Below are positions 34,632 to 46,994 of a stretch of DNA of 64,000 bases, piece after piece; within the stretch, counting starts at the first letter, position 1, and every line of letters begins with the position of its first letter. The DNA is from Nissolia schottii. Its lineage: Eukaryota > Streptophyta > Magnoliopsida > Fabales > Fabaceae. A program made the translations under genes and the position numbers. The stretch spans positions 264,742 through 328,741 of the forward strand of contig QANU01004362.1 in NCBI GenBank assembly GCA_003254905.1, written 5' to 3'. The notes under the pieces are model-generated. The model was not told where the DNA came from. It was given only the letters and a program-made list of their open reading frames with translations, and did no database searches.

Positions 34632-36549
34632 AGGTTCACAAATACCTAATTTATCGGTCGCGGTTAAAATCTAACTTTTTTTTTCCAATGATTGTATATA
34701 TTTAAAGTCTTACCCGAATTTGGCTTTTTCACCACTTAAGTATAGTTTCTAAAACTAATTGGTACTTTTATAATTATTTCTCTGTTTAGTATTATTTTTA
34801 CATGTGTTTATAAAAAAAGAGTCATTTAAAATGATACTTTTATGGGGTGTTGACATATGACCAAAAATACACTTAAAAAAAAACTTTTTTAGATGTGATT
34901 TTCCAACATGCTCAACCTCAGGACAACAATTTATTAATTAATATTTTTGGATAACATATATTTAATTTTCTATTGAAAAATTAATAAGATAAATTTTATA
35001 TTTTACGATGTTAGCATTAGAAAATATATTTTGTGATATTAGTATTTAGAAACTAATTATGTATTTTATAATCATTTTAATTATTAGGAAAATACTTATA
35101 TATTTATTTGTTTTTATCTTATATTTTATATTACGTAGTTATATGATCTTTTCTTATTTTTATTTATTGTAATTAGTTTCTAAATTGTAATATCATAAAA
35201 TATATTTTCTAATACTAACATTATAAAATAAAAAAATTATTTTATTAATGTTTAGATAGAAAATAAAATATATTTTATTCAAAAAGATCAATTAATAAAT
35301 TATTGACTTTATAATTGAAACATTTATATTCCAAAAATCTGATCTTATTCAAAAAAAAAAAAGAAATTCAAAACTGATTAAAAGGGAATTTAATAACTAT
35401 AAAGAGAAGCGTTATTTGCAATGACGTTTTTATCCTGAGGCTGCCGCATGTTCTGCACTTAGGTTGAGTCGGTTAGTGTCAGTGGAACACATTAAAAATG
35501 TTTTTTAGTGTACTTTTAGTCATGTGTCAACTCCTCATAAAAGCGTCATTTTAAATGACTCTTTTCTATTGACACATGCAAAAATAACACTAGACAGAGA
35601 AATAGTTTTACAAATACTCTAAGTTAAGAATTAGTCTTAGAAATTATGCTAAAGTGGTGAAAAAGCCCCATAATTCAAACAAGCAAGAGTTCACAAGAAT
35701 TTACAACCAAGAATTAACCAAGCAAAAAAGATATTATCTATCATGTAATGATCGAACCTCATTAAAATTTTTATCGAGAAAATTCACCACCAAGGAAAAA
35801 GATATAGTCTAGCATGTAATGATCAAACCGCATTAAAAAATCCAGTAAGACAAATCTAAGTGGGTTAAAATCTATTAACTTAGTGGCACATTTGCTGATT
35901 TTGCTCATGCTACATGCAATTTTCATCTTTTTTTTTTCCGAAGATGCTACATTTACCATTCACTCCCCAGTACATTTTGTGTTTAGATCCATTAAATTAT
36001 CAATGAATCTAAAAAAAAATAAAAATGGACTAACATCGAAAAATAGAGAGAGACTATGTTCTATTTATGCTTGATGAAACATGGGAAGCATAAAAATGTA
36101 CTCATGAGGAGGATAGTTGTCTAATATAAAATCATTCAAATACATTTACTTAATAGTTTAAGTTTAAGTTGTCAGGAGAGATGCTCATTAAGATATTAAA
36201 ATCTCTATGATTAAGTAGTCATGAGTTAAGTACTCTAACCCCTATTTTTTAAGAAATATGTCAAACCTATCATTATTTTTTAATAAATATGTTAAATTTC
36301 AATACAAGATATTCACCCTTTATGCTTAAACCATCTAAACACTTTTTTGTAACAAAAAAGAAACTAGTTTTGCAAGGAATTATAACTTCTCATTAATAAG
36401 GAGTAGTAGCCACATGTAAAATAACAACCCCCAAAAGGCGAACAAGAAAATAAATCAAAACCCACGAATAAACCACCGATACAGCAGGAACAATCATCCC
36501 CATATGCATTGTTCTTAAAAAAGGCAAAAAGGATTAACACGCTCTCCGA
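34632..36549. repeat. 3' flank of EF-hand copy 2 (array unit A, first part)
   Basis: The flank is shared with 41014-42969, and its right part with 50811-51474. It is AT-rich with no supported gene. 34840-35560 contains an inverted arrangement: ACTTTTATGGGGTGTTGACA near 34841 and the complementary TGTCAACTCCTCATAAAAG near 35525. This suggests an old hairpin-type element of about 700-800 bases. Confidence 0.65.
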
Positions 36550-36966
36550 TTAAGCGGCAGCATTAGGATAGCACTCACGCTGAACAGCCTTCATGAGTAG
36601 GCTGTCCTCCTCCAGCGCCATCTGGACCGGCAGGCTGCCGAGCCCGCTCGCCATGGCCAGCATCATCCGCTTCGTCTCCTCCTTGAACTCCTCCAGGTCA
36701 ACCGCCCCGTTGAGGTCGTGGTCAAACTGAACGAACAGTGACTCGTAGACCCGAGCGAGCTCCTTGGGGTCGTGCTTCACGTCGACCCCGAAGTGCGTCT
36801 CCAAGACCCTTAGGCCCTGGAGCTCCTTCAACATCTCTGTGTAGGAGAGGAGGCCGTCATTGTCGGCGTCTAGCTGGGCGAAGAGGTCGCCCACAGAGAC
36901 GCTGAAGGCCTCCTCGTCCTCCACGAAGCTCGTGATGGTGGCCCCGTCTAGAATTTCTACGCTCAT
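36550..36966 (-). CDS. EF-hand calcium-binding protein, copy 2 (intact, single exon)
   Basis: 138 residues from MSVEILDGATIT to the stop. There are two canonical calcium loops: DADNDGLLSYTE (33-44) and DHDLNGAVDLEE (82-93), each with acidic residues at loop positions 1, 3 and 12. A conserved-looking tail follows (GLGSLPVQMALEEDSLLMKA, 108-127). There is no signal peptide or membrane segment, so it is probably a soluble cytosolic or nuclear calcium sensor of the small plant EF-hand family; targets are unknown. The coding sequence is clearly GC-rich beside AT-rich flanks. The start is chosen because all copies share MSVEIL just upstream of the first conserved block. It is one of four copies in the window and the first in the 22-kb array. 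Confidence 0.92.
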   Translation of the reverse strand: MSVEILDGATITSFVEDEEAFSVSVGDLFAQLDADNDGLLSYTEMLKELQGLRVLETHFGVDVKHDPKELARVYESLFVQFDHDLNGAVDLEEFKEETKRMMLAMASGLGSLPVQMALEEDSLLMKAVQRECYPNAAA

Positions 36967-37059
36967 GATGGTTGTTTAGGAAGAAAAGGAGCTTAAACCG
37001 TGTTTGTAGTGGAAAAAGAATGTATGGGATATTTGAGTGTGTTTGATGAACGGTTGGAG

Positions 37060-37069
37060 GGTATATAGG
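37060..37069 (-). promoter_or_regulatory. Probable TATA box of EF-hand copy 2
   Basis: CCTATATACC on the minus strand lies about 95 bases upstream of the ATG. It is kept in copies 3 and 4 and in the pseudogene. Confidence 0.55.
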
Positions 37070-37225
37070 AATTGAGATATATAAGTAATGTGGCAGTTTG
37101 GTTATGACTGAAAGCGAAACGTTGTTCCTGCGTTTTGTGACCGTTGTTCTTCCTTTACCCATAGGTTTTGAACTGATGCTTTTAGGAAGTTTGCCGACCA
37201 AGTTTGACACGCGGTTTTCAAACAT

Positions 37226-37805
37226 ATGCCTTGTGAGTGGTGGTGGTTCCCTTTAGTTTATTCCAAAGGTTAATTAATTAGTTCTAGTTCTAGATGGAAA
37301 TAAAAAATTAAAAAAAAAGTTTGTTTGACCATTTGTAAACACGTTTGATTAAATAAGTTCATATATATTAAGGAGAATTTTTTTTTACGATAAAACGTGA
37401 GAATGAATTTTTAATTATTTGATTATATTTGTAAAGTTAAAATTGAATAATAAAAAGGGTAATATATTATATATGAGAGAATAAATTAATGGGTTGAAAT
37501 TATACAAATATAATTTAATCATTAAAAATTCATTCTCATCTTAATCATCACATTCGTGTGTGTGTATATAACAAGTTTTAAGTAAGTAATTATATTAGTT
37601 GTAGTATATATATTTATTCTCATTTTAACTATTAGCATGTGTGTCCTGTATGTTATTAGGAATCAACTAAATCAGCTCAACCTGACTGTAGACCATTTTG
37701 TAGGATATAGGGACTTCTCATCAAATTTTTTTATTTATTTTCTAGGTCGAAATTTGAGATCACTAATCAAGGGACAAAAACTCATACCACCTCAATTAAC
37801 TCTAC

Positions 37806-37851
<46 letters not shown>

Positions 37852-39510
37852 TATAAAAGTATTTTAATTCAAATGCCAACGCATTCATTGTGTTTTTTTT
37901 TATTATTTTTTGATAAGTGCCAAATATTTTATTAGTTTCAACAATATTCATGTAATTTTAATATTTTTTTTTATGAGGCAAAAAGCAAAAGACAGAGACT
38001 AAGGCCTCATGAAAAACATGTTAATTTTAATATAAAAATTAAATTACTTTTTCATTTATAAAAGTGTCACATTAATTGGACAATTGTATAATAATAAACT
38101 TGTGGGGAGGTGATGAGAGAGACAATTGTAATTCCTCTTTCAGTTTCTTAATGTGCATGTTAATTTCAATTTAATAATTATTTTGAAATGAAAAGAATAA
38201 TGAAAATAAAATGAATATAAAATAATTAATTAATTATTAAAAAATTTAAATGATAAATAATATTATGAAATAATATTTTTTCATTGAGTTATTTTTAAAT
38301 TGATGGATTATATAATCTTCTCTCTAATAATTTAATTTTCTAATCTCTACAAGCGAAGCATTGTTTATACTCAATTAGTCAAATTGTTGACTGTTTATTT
38401 AGTCGTGAATGGTTGACATATCATGGTTTGGGATCTTTTGGAAGAAAATTGTGGGCTTAACTCCCTACCTTCCTGAGTCAGCGGGCTTCCTCAAAAACAA
38501 TTGGCCCGCGCTATGGTACAGCTTTGTTAGATTTGGACGCCAAACTAATGGGTCTCGTTATTTCGACGGTGTCACTGTAGTGTTACAGTATACGATTTTA
38601 ACGAGGGTGAGTTTCACAATAAATATAAAATTTTATCTCATCTGTTAAACATTTTACTTGATTGAACAAATGTTTGTAACCTTGTTCAATCAAGTTTGTA
38701 ACAAAAAAATACATTTTTGTATGTCAGTGGAGCAGAAGAGAGAGAGATCATGTGTCGTTAGAGGTGTGATGTAGCTACAAAGGTTCGTAACACATGATAA
38801 CTGTTTGTAACTCTAGAAACAAATGTTTGTAATTTTGTTCAATCAAATTTGTAACCAAAAAGTATGTTTACAAAAAAAATGGGAGCGAAGAGAGACAGGA
38901 CGACTGATGATAGACTCTCTCTATCTCCTTCGCTCCACTTGCATAATGCCCATAACAAATGTACTTTTTCGTTCCAAACTTTATTGAACAAAGTCTACAA
39001 ACACTTTTTTGCTCTCGTTATAAACTGGTCACTGACTATAGACTCTCTCCACTGCACACATTCTCGATAAAAGTTACAAACTCTATTGAACAAATGTTAC
39101 AAACCTTTGTTGATGCCATCACAAACTTTGGTTACTCTCGTTACAAACTATTATCATGAGTTATAGAATGTATTTACAAACATTAGTCAATTAAGTTACA
39201 TACTAGGGTGCACTAAGTTATAATCATTAGTCAAGTTTCTAACTCATATCTTACATTGCAAACCTTCTTAACACAGTTTGTAACTTCTTGTTAAGTTAAA
39301 ATCTGTTTTGGATTAGTCTTCCACAAATCTAGCAACCCATGTCTTTAAGATGGGAAGAGATGAAGGAAGTACGAAAATGAAAAATATTTCATCTTTTCCT
39401 CTTATATATACAAAGTTGGAGGAGGACGCGTCATAGTTGAAGGAGGAACACGAAATTGACATGAAGCTTAGTGAGGATGAAGAGAAAGAAGTGATGAAGC
39501 TGAGATTTTC
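37226..39510. repeat. Upstream part of array unit A (blocks D and T)
   Basis: Block D (37260-38640) and block T (38640-39510) recur at 43800-46140 and 52200-54760. D holds an (AT)n run at 37808-37843. T is rich in TTTGTAAC words and ends in a GA-rich stretch. Neither has a supported gene; the frames in T are shadows of purine-rich DNA. Confidence 0.7.
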
Positions 39511-40336
39511 AAGGTAGAAATTTGAGATCACTAATTAAGGGACAAAAACTTGTACCACTTAAACTCTACGTTTTATATATATGTGTGTATGTGTATATAT
39601 ATATGTGTGTGTGTGTGTATATATATGTATAAAAGTATTTTAATTCAAATGCCATAGCATTCATTGTGTCTTTTTTATTATTATTTTTTGATAAATGCCA
39701 AATATTTTAGTGGTTTCAACAATATGCATGTAATTTTAATTTTTTTTTATGAGGCAAACAGTAAAAGACAGATACTAAGGCCTCCTCATGAAAAACATGT
39801 TAATTTTAATATAAAAATTACATTACTTTTTCATTTATAGAAGTGTCACATTAATTGGAGAATTGTATAATAATAAACTTGTGGGGAGGTGATGAGAGAG
39901 ATAATTGCAACTCCTCTTTCAGTTTCCTAATTTGCATGTTATTTTTAATTTAATAATTATTTTGAAATGAAAAGAACAATGAAAATAAAATAAAATGAAT
40001 ATAAAATTAATAATTAATTAATAAAAATTTTAAATGATAAATAATATTATGAAATAATATTTTTTCAATGAGTTATTTTTAAATTGATGGATTATATAAG
40101 CTTCTCTCTAATAATTTAACTTTCTAATCTCAAAAAGCGAAGCATTGTTTATAGTCAATTAGTCAAATTGTTGACCGTGTTTTTCAGTCGTGAATGGTTG
40201 ACATATCAGGGTTTGGGATCTTTTGGAAGAAAATTCTGGGCTTAGTGCACTCCCTACCTTCCTGAGTCAGCGGGCTTCCTCAAAAACAATTGACCCGCAC
40301 TGTGGTACAGGTTTGTTAGATTTGGACGCCAAACAT
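39505..40336. repeat. Extra copy of block D, joined to T
   Basis: T breaks off at GATTTTCA and continues as AGGTAGAAATTTGAGATCAC, the interior of D. The two parents share ATTTTCA at the join. This second D stops at GGACGCCAAAC, where a LINE tail begins. Confidence 0.75.
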
Positions 40337-41013
40337 TATGGACCAAAGCATGGTGTCACAAAATACTTGTTGAGCTTGAATTCTTTCTTACAAACATATC
40401 GCACGCCCGGGCTTGGTCTAATAAATAGGGCAATTGATATGCACTTGATGCTGATTTGTTTCTTCCCATGCTTGCTTGGGATATTTCTGGTTCATGCTGT
40501 CCAATTCAGTATAACACACTAGGAGAAGACTTTAAGATCTGTAATTCAAAGGAGTGCTGATATAGGTCACTGGTGGGTGCTTGGAAGTTCTACTGCAAAC
40601 CATTTGCTCTCAGGACACTCCATTAATTTCGAAGAAAATTCATTGAAGCAATGCCATTAGTCCTCAGTAGCGTGTTGGGTGTTTTCTAGTAATTATTGGT
40701 GAACCGCTGTTGGTTAGCTTTAAGGCTATACAGGTCCATGGCACATGCACCTCTTTGACAGTTTGAGAGCTATGAAAATCCCTTGTTATTTGAATATGTA
40801 GTTTACCCTATTGTCATTCTGTCTTCTGTTTTTGGTTTCCCTGGTTCTGTGGCTCTGATATGTTGCTACTCTGGTTTAACCTGATTCTCGTGTTTTGTTG
40901 TTCTCTTTGCTGTATTTCCTTGTTACTGGCTGTTTTGTTGCTCATTTTTCTTGTATCTTTGTTGCTTCTCATCCTTTAGATGATTTGAGCCCGCTTTGAT
41001 ATACCAAAAAAAA
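40337..41013 (+). mobile_element. LINE 3' end, second copy carried by the array duplication
   Basis: It matches 33968-34631, from ATGGACCAA to the poly(A), with about 60 bases extra near 40725-40775. Both copies run into the same sequence (GGTTCACAAATACC), so this is not an independent insertion but part of the duplicated unit. Confidence 0.85.
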
Positions 41014-42969
41014 AAAAGGTTCACAAATACCCAATTAATCTGTCGTGGTTAAAATCTAACTTTTTTTTTTTAAATGATTGTATATATTTGATGAAGTCTT
41101 ACCCGAATTCAGCTTTTTCACCACTTAAGTATATTTTCTAAAACTAATTGGTACTTTTATAATTATTTCTCTGTTTAGCGTTATTTTTACATGTGTTTAT
41201 AAAAAAGAGTCATTTAAAATGATACTTTTATGAGTGTTGACATATGACCAAAAATACACTTAAAAAAACCTTTTTAGATGTGATTTTCACACGCCAACAC
41301 GCACAACCTCAGGACAATAATTTATTAATTAATATTTTTGAATAACATATATTTAATTTTCTATTGAAAAATTAATAAGATAAATTTTATATTTTATCAT
41401 GTTAGCATTAGAAAACATATTTTATGATATTAGTATTTAGAAACTAATTATGTATTTTATAATCATTTTAATAATTAGGAATGTACTTATATATTTATTT
41501 GTTTTTATCTTATATTTTATATTACGTAGTTATATGATCTTTTCTTATTTTTATTTATTGTAATTAGTTTCTACATTGTAATATCATAAAATATCTTTTC
41601 TAATAATAACATTATAAAATAAAAAATTATTTTATTAATGTTTAGATAGAAAATAAAATATATTTTATTTAAAAAGATCAATTAATAAATTATTGACTTT
41701 ATAATTGAAACATTTATATTCCAAAAATCTCATCTTATTCAAAAAAAAATTCAAAACTGATTAAAAGGGAATTTAATAACTATAAAGAGAAGCGTTATTT
41801 GCAATGACGTTTTTATCCTGAGGCTGCCACATGTTCTGGACTTAGGTTGAGTCGGTTAGTGTGAGTGGAACACGTTAAAAATGTTTTTTAGTGTACTTTT
41901 AATCATGTGTCAACTCCTCATAAAAGCGTCATTTTAAATGACTCTTTTCGATCTATTGACACATGCAAAAACAACATTAGACGGAGAAATAGTTTTACAA
42001 ATACTCTAAGTTAAGAATTAGTCTTAAAAATTATGCTAAAGTACGTGGTGAAAAAACCCCATAATTCAAAAACAAGCAAGAGTTCACAAGAATTTACAAC
42101 CAAGAATTAACAACCGAGCAAAAAAGATATAATCTATCATGTAATGATCAAACCTCATTAAAATTTTTATCGAGAAAATTCACCACCAAGCAAAAAGATA
42201 TAGTCTAGCATGTAATGATCAAACCGCATCACAAAATCCAGTAAGACAAATCTAAGTGGGTTAAAATCTATTAACTTAGTGGCACATTTGCTGATTTTGC
42301 TCATGCTACATACAATTTTCATCTTTTTTTGTTCGAAGATGCTACATTTTCCATTCGCTGCTACCTAGTACATTTTGTGTTTAGATGCATTAAATTATCA
42401 ATGAATCTAAAAAAATAAAAATGGACTAACATAGGGAAATAGAGGGAGAGTATGTTCTATTTATGCTTGATGAAACATGGGAAGCATAAAAATGTACTCA
42501 TGAGGAGGATAGTTGTCTAATATAAAATCATTCAACTACCTTTACTTATTAGTTTAAGTTGTTAGGAGAGATGATCATTAAGATGATATTAAAATCTCTA
42601 TGATTAAGTAATCGTGAGCTAAGTACTCTAACCTCCTATTTCTTAATAAATATGTCAAACCTATCTTTAATTTCTAATAAATATGTTAAATTTCAACGCA
42701 AAATATAAAAAAAAATTTGTATCACACGTTCACCCTTTATGCTTAAACCATCTAAACTTTTTCTTTTGTAACAAAAAAAGAAACTAGTTTTGCAAGGAAT
42801 TATAACTTCTCATTAATAAGGAGTAGTAGTCACATGTAAAATAACAACCCCCAAAAGGTGAACAAGAAAATAAATCAAAACCCACGAATAAACCACCGAT
42901 ACAGCAGGAACAATCACCACCACATGCATTGTTCTAAAAAAAGGCAAAAAGGATTAACACGCTCTCCAA
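41014..42969. repeat. 3' flank of EF-hand copy 3 (array unit B, first part)
   Basis: It aligns with 34632-36549 throughout, with small indels. No gene is seen. Confidence 0.7.
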
Positions 42970-43503
42970 TTAAGCGGCAGCATTAGGATAGCACTCACGC
43001 TGAACAGCCTTCATGAGCAGGCTGTCCTCTTCCAGCGCCATCTGCACCGGCAGGCTGCCGAGCCCGCTCGCCATGGCCAGCATCATCCGCTTCGTCTCCT
43101 CCTTGAACTCCTCCAGGTCAACCGTCCCGTTGAGGTCGTGGTCAAACTGAACGAACAGTGCCTCGTAGACCCGAGCGAGCTCCTTGGGGTCGTGCTTCAC
43201 GTCGACCCCGAAGTGCGTCTCCAAGACCCTTAGGCCTTGGAGCTCCTTCAGCATCTCTGTGTAGGAGAGGANACAGTGACTCGTAGACTCGAGCGAGCTC
43301 CTTGGGGTCGGGCTTCACGTCGACCCGAAGTGCGTCTCCAAGACCCTTAGGCCTTGGAGCTCCTTCAGCATCTCTGTGTAGGAGAGGAGGCCGTCGTTGT
43401 CGGCGTCTAGCTGGGCGAAGAGGTCGCCTACAGAGACGCCGAAGGCCTCCTCGTCCTCCACGAAGCTGGTGATGGTGGCCCCGTCTAGAATTTCTACGCT
43501 CAT
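42970..43503 (-). CDS. EF-hand calcium-binding protein, copy 3 (split at an undetermined base)
   Basis: 43503 downward encodes MSVEILDGATIT to THFG, including the first calcium loop DADNDGLLSYTE. 43254-42970 encodes MLKELQGLRV to the end, including the second loop DHDLNGTVDLEE. Between them is a single n at 43272, and about 115 bases around 43147-43270 are repeated at 43273-43387 with four small differences, one of them a 1-base deletion. If the repeat is a contig overlap that was not merged, the real gene is intact and very like copy 4. If it is real, the gene carries an internal partial duplication with a frameshift and is dead. I favour the assembly explanation. Confidence 0.7.
43273..43387 (-). 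repeat. Repeated segment of EF-hand copy 3 next to the undetermined base
   Basis: This direct repeat of 43147-43270 is separated from it by n. The differences cluster near the start of the second copy (AGACTCG for AGACCCG, GGGCTTC for GTGCTTC, one C lost), as is common at contig ends. Confidence 0.8.
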
Positions 43504-43769
43504 GATGGTTGTTTCGAGAAAAAAGGAGCTTAAACGGTGTTTGTAGTGGAAAAAGAATGTATGGGATATTTGAGTGTGTTTGATGAACGGTTGGAGGGTA
43601 TATAGGAATTGAGATATAAGTAATGTGGCAGTTTGGTTATGACTGAAAAAGCGAAATGTTGTTCCTGCGTTTTGTGACCGTTGTTCTTCCTTTACCCATA
43701 GGTTTTGAATTGATGCTCTGGGAAGTTTGCCGACCAAGTTTGACACGCGGTTTTCAAACATACGCCTTG

Positions 43770-44885
43770 TGAGTGGTGGTGGTTCCCTTTAGTTTATTCC
43801 AAAGGTTAATTAATTAGTTCTAGTGCTAGATGGAAATAAAAAATTAAAAAAAAAGTTTGTTTGACCATTTGTAAACACGTTTGATTAAATAAGTTCATAT
43901 ATATTAAGGAGAATTTTTTTTTACGATAAAACGTGAGAATGAATTTTTAATTATTTGATTATATTTGTAAAGATAAAATTGAATATTAAAAAGGAAATAT
44001 ATTATATATGAGAGAGAATAAATTAATGGGTTGAAATTAATTCTAATATATTTTCTTTTTAAAATTTAATATTGACTATACAAATATAATCTAATGATTA
44101 AAAATTCATTCTCCTCTTAATCATCCCATACTTGGGTGTATAACAAGTTTAAGTAAGTAATTATATTAGTTGTAGTAGTATATATATATANACAATATGC
44201 ATGTAATTTTAATATTTTTTTATGAGGTAAAAAAGTAAAAGACAGAGACTAAGGCCTCATGAAAAACATGTTAATTTTAATATAAAAATTAAATTACTTT
44301 TTCATTTATAAAAGTGTCACATTAATTGGAGAATTGTATAATAATAAACTTGTGGGGACGTGATGAGAGAGACAATTGTAATTCCTCTTTCAGTTTCTTA
44401 ATTTGCATGTTAATTTCAATTTAATAATTATTTTGAAATGAAAAGAATAATGAAAATAAAATGAATACAAAATAATTAATTAATTATTAAAAATTTTAAA
44501 TGATAAATAATATTATGAAATAATATTTTTTCAATGAGTTATTTTTAAATGGATGGATTATATAAGCTTCTCTCTAACAATTTAACTTTCTAATCTCTAA
44601 AAGCGAAGCATTGTTTATGCTCAATTAGTCAAATTGTTGACTGTTTTTTTAGTCGTGAATGGTTGACATATCAGGGTTTGGGATATTTTGGAAGAAAATT
44701 CTGGGCTTAGTGCACTCCCTACCTTCCTGAGTCAGCGGGCTTCCTCAAAAACAATTGGCCCGCGCTGTGGTGCAGCTTTGTTAGATTTGGACACCAAACT
44801 AATGGGTCTTGTTATTTGGACGGTGTCACTGTAGTGTTAACAGTTTATGATTTGAAAGAGTGAGTTTCATAATAAATATAAATTT
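43770..44885. repeat. Block D of array unit B, with a gap at 44191
   Basis: It aligns with 37260-38640 and 52200-53600. At the n at 44191 about 340 bases present in unit C (after its AT run at 52577) are missing, so the sequence jumps from the microsatellite to AACAATATGCATG. No gene is seen. Confidence 0.75.
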
Positions 44886-45112
44886 AAAAATGCTACATGT
44901 ACACCTAATTTCATACACTCATAGATACACCATTAATAATGCACAAACTTTATTCTCACGAGTGCACAAACATTACAAACTTGTATATAATACTCTCAAC
45001 TATACTTAATTAAGTGCACAAACATTACATGAGTTAAAACACAAACTTTATGCATATAAGTACGAGGTGTATGTATGGTGTATGATTTTGGGTGTACATG
45101 TAGCAGAACTCG
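44886..45112 (+). mobile_element. 227-bp Mutator-type MITE, copy 2
   Basis: It starts AAAAATGCTACATGTACACC and ends GGTGTACATGTAGCAGAACT plus CG. A perfect 9-base target duplication, TATAAATTT, lies at 44877-44885 and 45113-45121. Array units A and C lack the element at the matching positions (near 38625 and 53590) and have a single target copy, so the insertion is specific to unit B. Confidence 0.96.
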
Positions 45113-46224
45113 TATAAATTTTATCTCATTTGTTAAACATTTCACTTGATTAAACAAAAGTCAGTGGAGCAGAAGAGAGAGAGATAATGTGTCGCTAGTG
45201 GTGTGATGTAGCTACAAAGGTTGGTAACATATAATAATAGTTTGTAACTCTAGAAATGAATGTTTGTAATTTTGTTCAATTAACTTTGTAACCAAAAAGT
45301 ATGTTTACAAAAAAAATGGGAGCGAAGAGAGACAGGACGACTGATGATAGACTCTCTCTCCTTTGCTCAACTTGCATAATTTCCATAATAAATGTATTTT
45401 TTCGTTCCAAACTTTATTGAACAAAGTCTACAAACATTTTTTTGCTCTCGTTATAAACTGGTCACTGACGACAGACTCTCTCCACTTGCACACATTCTCG
45501 ATAAAAGTTACAAAACTCTATTGAACACAAACCTTTGTTGATGCCATCACAAACTTTGGTTACTCTTGTTACAAACTATTATCATGAGTTATAGAGTGTG
45601 CTTACAAACATTAGTCAATTAAATTACATACTAGGGTGCACTAAGTTATAATCATTAGTCAAGTTTCTAACTCGTATCTTACATTGCAAACCTTCTTAAC
45701 ATAGTTTATAACGTCTTGTTAAGTTAAAATCTGTTTTGGATTTGTCTTCCACCAATCCAGCAACCCATGTCTTTGAGATGGGAAGGAATGAAGGAAGTAC
45801 GAAAATGAAAAATATTTCATCTTATCCTGTGATATATACAAAGTTGGCAGAGGACGTGGCATAGTCAAAGGAGGAACACGAAATTGACATGAAGCTTAGT
45901 GAGGATGAAGAGAAAGAATCGATGAAGCTGAGATTTTCATGGGAGAGCGGGTAGTAGAGTTAAGGGAAAGAAGGAGAATGTCGATGAAGAAGAGAACTGA
46001 AGAAGATGGATGAAGAAGACAGGTGCAGAAGATATGATGAAGAGATGAAGAAGGGAGAGTAGAGACCAAGAGATGAAGAAGAGAGAACAACTTTTCTTTT
46101 TCTCTCTCTCCCTGCTAAAATCTCTCTCTCTCTCTTATTGGGACAAATAAAATACGGTGTGTTATATCAAAAATTTGTTACATTAAGAAAATGGTCCCCA
46201 AGCCCCAATTTGTGGTAGGTGATC
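45113..46224. repeat. Block T of array unit B
   Basis: It aligns with 53590-54830 and in part with 38640-39510. It is rich in GTTTGTAAC-type words, and a GA-rich stretch (45900-46090) gives the antisense Ser/Leu-rich frames. It ends at GTAGGTGATC, the left target site of the solo LTR. Confidence 0.7.
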
Positions 46225-46980
46225 TGTAACATCCCGCTTTTTCCCCCTTATAAGGATTTTGCGTAATAAACAACTCTGATAATTATAGGTGTCTGTAGAA
46301 AGAAATCTGTTTAGTGTCTCGAAATTCTGATGACACTCAAACAGTTCCCCATGGGCCTTAAAATGTGACGGAAAAATCCAACCGCTGGAAAAACGGAGTT
46401 CCGCTCACTTTCGGACGATCTCGCAGACACTAGAACAGTCTCGTTTAGCCCCGTTTAGCCAGTAGAACAGAGTAGTAGGGCCCAGTCTTAGGAAATCATA
46501 CCCTATGTGAGGAAAGCCTACCAAATCCCTAGAGTTATCCCCAAACCCCTACTAGGAAGCTTTGACGATCGCTGAAACGCTAGCGAAACGGTCCTGTTCG
46601 GACACCAGTGTGAGATACGAGATCAAAGGTATCTGTGAAAAATACTCTCCCAGAGGAAAATTCACAAACACCTTCTAAGATTAATATTATTAGGTAGAGG
46701 GAAATTAGAGTACCGCGACGGTACAAGCGGAATATTCTTCAGACGACAGTGCGTGATGCACTGGGACTGCGAGCGATAAAATACGAGCGAAACGGGACTG
46801 GTGGGACCCACATCTGAATGGAGCACGTGGGGACAGCAGATTTTTGTGAAAAAATGTTATAAAATTCAATTACTATTCATGATGTGACACATGAATTATC
46901 CAAATAATTAATTAATTAAATAAGAAAATGCATAATGGCAAAGTTGTAATTATGTATGGGGCTAAACAGGTAGTTATGGG

Positions 46981-46994
46981 GGCAGAATTTTGGC
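46981..46994 (+). promoter_or_regulatory. TATA box of the solo LTR
   Basis: GCTATAAATAGCC is a strong plant TATA motif in the first third of the LTR, where a retroelement promoter is expected. It indicates plus-strand orientation of the LTR. Confidence 0.55.

Noticed and set aside
37637..37867. A frame ending in alternating Ile and Tyr
   Set aside because: The end is the (AT)n run translated, and the start is in repeated flank.
45896..46090. Ser/Leu-rich frames here and at 54406-54675
   Set aside because: They are antisense readings of GA-rich repeat sequence in block T; no domain is present.
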